DNA from: Thermoplasmata archaeon
GTDB lineage: Archaea > Thermoplasmatota > Thermoplasmata > UBA184
Reading direction: 5' to 3'
DNA length: 7,810 nt
NCBI GenBank assembly: GCA_030043505.1
Contig: JASHXN010000117.1
Coordinates: 1 to 7,810 of the forward strand
This document shows positions 5,363 to 7,810 of the stretch, piece by piece. The stretch's first letter is position 1. Each line of letters opens with the position of its first letter. Position numbers and translations under genes: made by a program. The notes below the pieces were generated by a model. It was given only the letters and a program-made list of their open reading frames with translations. It did not search any database and was not told where the DNA came from.

Positions 5363-6040
5363 GTGCAACCGGAGATCCGGGAAAAGATCGCCGGCGAGGT
5401 CGTCCTCTCGCCGCACCCGGGCCGCACGCTGCGCAAGTGGCGCGAGGACTTCAAGGTCTCGCAGCGCGATCTCGCCCGCGAGCTCACCACGGTACCGTCC
5501 GTGATCAGCGACTACGAGAGCGAGCGCCGCTCCAGCCCCGGCGCCGGCTTCATCCGGCGCTACGTCGACGCGCTGCTCGCGCTGGACGGACGCCACGGCG
5601 GCCGCTACGGCGGTCCCCGCGCGCCCGGCGAGCACTCCGACGGGATCCTGGGGCTGCGCGAGTTCGCCGTGGCGATGCCGCTGAAGAGCTTCGCCGACCG
5701 GTTGGACGCGCGCGCGGTGAGCCGCGTCGACCTGCGGCGGGACGTGCACGGATTCACGGTCGTCGACGCGCCGCGCGCGATCCTGTCGATGGACGCCGCC
5801 CGGTTCGTCGAGGTGTACGGCTGGACGACCCAGCGCGCGATCGTCTTCGCGAACGTGAAGTACGGCCGGTCGCCGATGGTCGCGATCCGCGCGCACCCGC
5901 TCAAACCGGCGGCCGTCGTCTTCGCCAACCCCGGCCGGATCGACCCGCTGGCGATCCGCCTCTCGGAAGTCGAGAACATCCCGCTCCTCACCACCTCCCT
6001 CGCCGCCCCGGCGGTGCTCGAGAGGCTGGAGGAGCTCTAG
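5363..6040 (+). CDS. XRE-type helix-turn-helix transcriptional regulator, probable regulator of the mevalonate genes
   Basis: 225-residue archaeal regulator. Residues about 19-58 form a lambda-repressor-like [24 protein letters not shown], then the recognition helix region [19 protein letters not shown]. After a Gly-rich linker (about 75-92) a second domain of about 130 residues follows (from [18 protein letters not shown] to the end), with mixed strand/helix character (e.g. [20 protein letters not shown] at 158-177); I take it as an effector or dimerisation domain but recognise no ligand motif. Proteins of this architecture are found beside HMG-CoA synthase in many euryarchaea, so control of isoprenoid precursor synthesis is the likely job; direction (repression or activation) is unknown. 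The GTG start is supported by the TATA box 26 bases upstream. HMG-CoA synthase starts 14 bases after its stop. Confidence 0.88.
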   Translation: MQPEIREKIAGEVVLSPHPGRTLRKWREDFKVSQRDLARELTTVPSVISDYESERRSSPGAGFIRRYVDALLALDGRHGGRYGGPRAPGEHSDGILGLREFAVAMPLKSFADRLDARAVSRVDLRRDVHGFTVVDAPRAILSMDAARFVEVYGWTTQRAIVFANVKYGRSPMVAIRAHPLKPAAVVFANPGRIDPLAIRLSEVENIPLLTTSLAAPAVLERLEEL

Positions 6041-6045
6041 GAGGT
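6040..6045 (+). promoter_or_regulatory. Strong Shine-Dalgarno of HMG-CoA synthase
   Basis: GGAGGT overlaps the last base of the regulator's stop codon and lies nine bases before ATG 6055. It fixes the start of HMG-CoA synthase and shows that downstream operon genes use conventional initiation while the first gene appears leaderless. Confidence 0.8.
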
Positions 6046-6054
6046 CGCACGACG

Positions 6055-7107
6055 ATGGACGCAGGGATCGTGAGCTACGGCGCCTACGTGCCGCGGTACC
6101 GGATCACCCCGAAGGAGATCGGCCGCGTGTGGGGGTCGGACGGCGAGAGCGTGGGCCAGGGCCTGAACGTCGTCCGCAAGAGCGTGCCGGCGCCGGACGA
6201 GGACACGATCACGATCTCGACGGAGGCGCTGCGCACCGCGCTCGCCCGCGGCGGGATCGACCCCCAGCAGATCGGGGCCGTCTACGTCGGCTCGGAGTCG
6301 CACCCGTACGCCGTCAAGCCGACGGCGACCGTCGTGGCGCAGGCGGTCGGAGCGACGCCCCACCTGACGGCCGCCGACTTCGAGTTCGCCTGCAAGGCGG
6401 GCACCGCGGCGATCCAGACGTGCCTGGGCCTGGTCGGGGCCGGGATGGTCCGCTACGGCGTCGCGATCGGGACGGACACCTCCCAGGGCGCCCCGGGCGA
6501 CGCGCTCGAGTACTCGGCGAGCGCCGGCGGCGCGGCGTTCGTGATCGGGCGGGAGAAGGTGATCTGCCGGGTCCACCGGACCCTGTCGTACACCACCGAC
6601 ACGCCGGACTTCTGGCGGCGGGAGGGGCAGCGGTATCCGAGCCACAGCGGTCGGTTCACCGGCGAGCCCGCGTACTTCCGGCACGTGACCGAGTGCGCGA
6701 AGGCGATGTTCGACGCCGCCGGCACCTCCCCGAAGGAGTACACCCACGTCGTCTTCCACCAGCCGAACGGCAAGTTCCCGCAGCGGGTCGGCAAGCAGCT
6801 TGGGTTCTCGGAGCCGCAGATGCGCTACGGTCTCGTCACGCCGTACATCGGCAACACCTACTCCGGGGCCGCGCTGATCGGGCTCGCCAACGTCCTCGAC
6901 CACGCGAAGCCGCACGAACGGATCCTCATGGTCGGCTACGGCAGCGGTGCCGGCTCCGACGCGTTCGACCTGGAGACGACCGAGGAGCTCGGCGGCTACG
7001 AACGCAACCACGGCCGTCCGGTCGAGTACTATCTGCAGAACGGCGTGGAGATCCCGTACGCCGTCTACGCGAAGTTCCGAGGAAAGATCCACATGGCGGA
7101 GAGCTAG
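6055..7107 (+). CDS. mvaS: Hydroxymethylglutaryl-CoA synthase, archaeal type
   Basis: Condenses acetyl-CoA with acetoacetyl-CoA to HMG-CoA, the second step of the mevalonate pathway that supplies archaeal isoprenoid lipids; cytosolic. The 350-residue length is typical for the archaeal family. The catalytic triad is intact: Glu81 in [12 protein letters not shown], Cys113 in [12 protein letters not shown], His235 in [10 protein letters not shown]. Other conserved blocks are [13 protein letters not shown] at 5-17, [10 protein letters not shown] at 156-165, [20 protein letters not shown] at 263-282 and [11 protein letters not shown] at 294-304. It follows the HTH regulator and is three bases ahead of the thiolase. 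In characterised archaea this enzyme forms a channelling complex with the thiolase and a DUF35 protein, so product transfer from the next gene's enzyme is expected. Confidence 0.98.
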   Translation: MDAGIVSYGAYVPRYRITPKEIGRVWGSDGESVGQGLNVVRKSVPAPDEDTITISTEALRTALARGGIDPQQIGAVYVGSESHPYAVKPTATVVAQAVGATPHLTAADFEFACKAGTAAIQTCLGLVGAGMVRYGVAIGTDTSQGAPGDALEYSASAGGAAFVIGREKVICRVHRTLSYTTDTPDFWRREGQRYPSHSGRFTGEPAYFRHVTECAKAMFDAAGTSPKEYTHVVFHQPNGKFPQRVGKQLGFSEPQMRYGLVTPYIGNTYSGAALIGLANVLDHAKPHERILMVGYGSGAGSDAFDLETTEELGGYERNHGRPVEYYLQNGVEIPYAVYAKFRGKIHMAES

Positions 7108-7110
7108 CGG

Positions 7111-7810
7111 ATGCGCGACGTCGCGGTGCTGGGCGTCGGCCAGACGCGCTTCGGCGAACTGTGGGACCGTTCGTTCCGGGAGATCGGGATCGAAGCCGGC
7201 CTGCAGGCGCTCGTCGACGCGAAGCTCTCCTCCGCCGACCTCGGGGCGCTGTTCCTGGGCAACATGGCGAGCGGCACGCTGATCGACCAGGAGCACATCG
7301 CCCCGCTAATCGCCGACTACGCCGGCCTCGCCGGCCGGCACCTGCCGGCGGTCCGGGTCGAGGGCGGGGGCGCCTCCGGCGCGCTCGCGCTCCACCAGGG
7401 GTACCTCGCGGTCGCCAGCGGCGCGTACGACTACGTGGTCGTCGGAGGGGCCGAGAAGCTGACCGACGTCCCCGACGCGACCGCGACCCAGATCACCGCC
7501 TCGACCGCCGACCACGAGTGGGAGGTCGTCTTCGGCGCCACCTTGCCCGCGCTCTGGGGTCTGGTGGCCCGTCGGCACATGCACCAGTACGGCACGACCC
7601 GCGAGCAGCTCGCCCGCGTCTCGGTCCACGCGCACGAGATGGGGGCGAGGAACCCGAACGCGCACTACCGCAACCGCCTCACGGTCGAGCAGGTCGTCGG
7701 CGCGCCGCCGATCGCCGAGCCCCTCGGCGTGCTCGACTGCGCGCCGTTCTCGGACGGCGCCGCGGCGGTCGTCCTCGGCCCGCTCGAAACGGCGCGCAAG
7801 CACACCGACA
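7111..7810 (+). CDS. Thiolase-family protein (archaeal acetyl-CoA C-acetyltransferase type), right end cut off, catalytic Cys replaced by Gly
   Basis: The first 233 residues are visible. The family makes acetoacetyl-CoA from two acetyl-CoA and feeds HMG-CoA synthase, encoded immediately upstream (three-base gap; purine-rich GGCGGAGAG before the start). Family blocks: VAVLGVGQTRFGELWD at 4-19; VRVEGGGASGALALHQGY at 81-98; VVVGGAEKLTDV (about 109-120); EWEVVFGATLPALWGLVARRHMHQYGTT (positions 136-163); HEMGARNPNAHYR (174-186, the SCP-x/archaeal thiolase pattern); DCAPFSDGAAAVVLGP near 210-225. In the nucleophile block the usual pattern is VE-x-x-Cys-Ala-Ser-Gly; here residue 87 is Gly (codon GGC at 7369-7371). 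The later His and second Cys lie outside the window. It could be a non-catalytic or altered homologue, or a one-base error for TGC. Confidence 0.92.
   Translation, partial: MRDVAVLGVGQTRFGELWDRSFREIGIEAGLQALVDAKLSSADLGALFLGNMASGTLIDQEHIAPLIADYAGLAGRHLPAVRVEGGGASGALALHQGYLAVASGAYDYVVVGGAEKLTDVPDATATQITASTADHEWEVVFGATLPALWGLVARRHMHQYGTTREQLARVSVHAHEMGARNPNAHYRNRLTVEQVVGAPPIAEPLGVLDCAPFSDGAAAVVLGPLETARKHTD

Overview
This GC-rich window (roughly 70% G+C by eye) reads as an archaeal chromosome, most likely a high-GC member of the Thermoplasmatota or a related euryarchaeal lineage. The archaeal signs are an archaeal-type HMG-CoA synthase followed by a thiolase with a helix-turn-helix regulator in front, a PAC2-family proteasome-assembly-like protein, a tRNA-Ala interrupted by a bulge-helix-bulge intron, and TATA boxes sitting about 26 bases before start codons that lack a Shine-Dalgarno sequence. 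A bacterial-type DnaK is compatible, since several euryarchaeal groups acquired it. The lineage call is inference; no 16S or ribosomal protein gene is present.

Layout. 1-458 (minus): N-terminal third of DnaK, running off the left edge, with an AT-rich promoter in the 200-base gap that separates it from a divergent plus-strand cluster. 659-4027 (plus): HAD-family phosphatase, M20 amidohydrolase and a SufS-like class V PLP enzyme; the last two overlap by ATGA. The PLP gene runs 155 bases into the 3' end of a convergent minus-strand pair (3873-5048): a small helical protein of unknown function followed three bases later by a PAC2 protein that ends in a HbYX-type tail. 5165-5269 (plus): tRNA-Ala(GGC) with a 33-base intron in the T-loop (position 59/60). 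5288-7810 (plus): candidate operator repeats, TATA box, leaderless HTH regulator, HMG-CoA synthase and a thiolase cut by the right edge.

How it fits together. The right-hand operon belongs to the front of the mevalonate (isoprenoid lipid) pathway: thiolase makes acetoacetyl-CoA, HMG-CoA synthase consumes it, and the upstream regulator probably controls the operon. In the archaeal families these two enzymes work in a complex with a DUF35 protein, whose gene may lie just outside the window. The thiolase here has glycine where the nucleophilic cysteine is expected. DnaK and the PAC2 pair point to protein folding and proteasome assembly. The HAD-M20-PLP cluster has recognisable enzyme families but no evident shared pathway.

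The observations most worth following are the T-loop intron in tRNA-Ala, the missing thiolase cysteine, and the Met-Tyr-Arg tail of the PAC2 protein beside an unknown small partner gene. I see no CRISPR array, insertion sequence, phage or defence genes.
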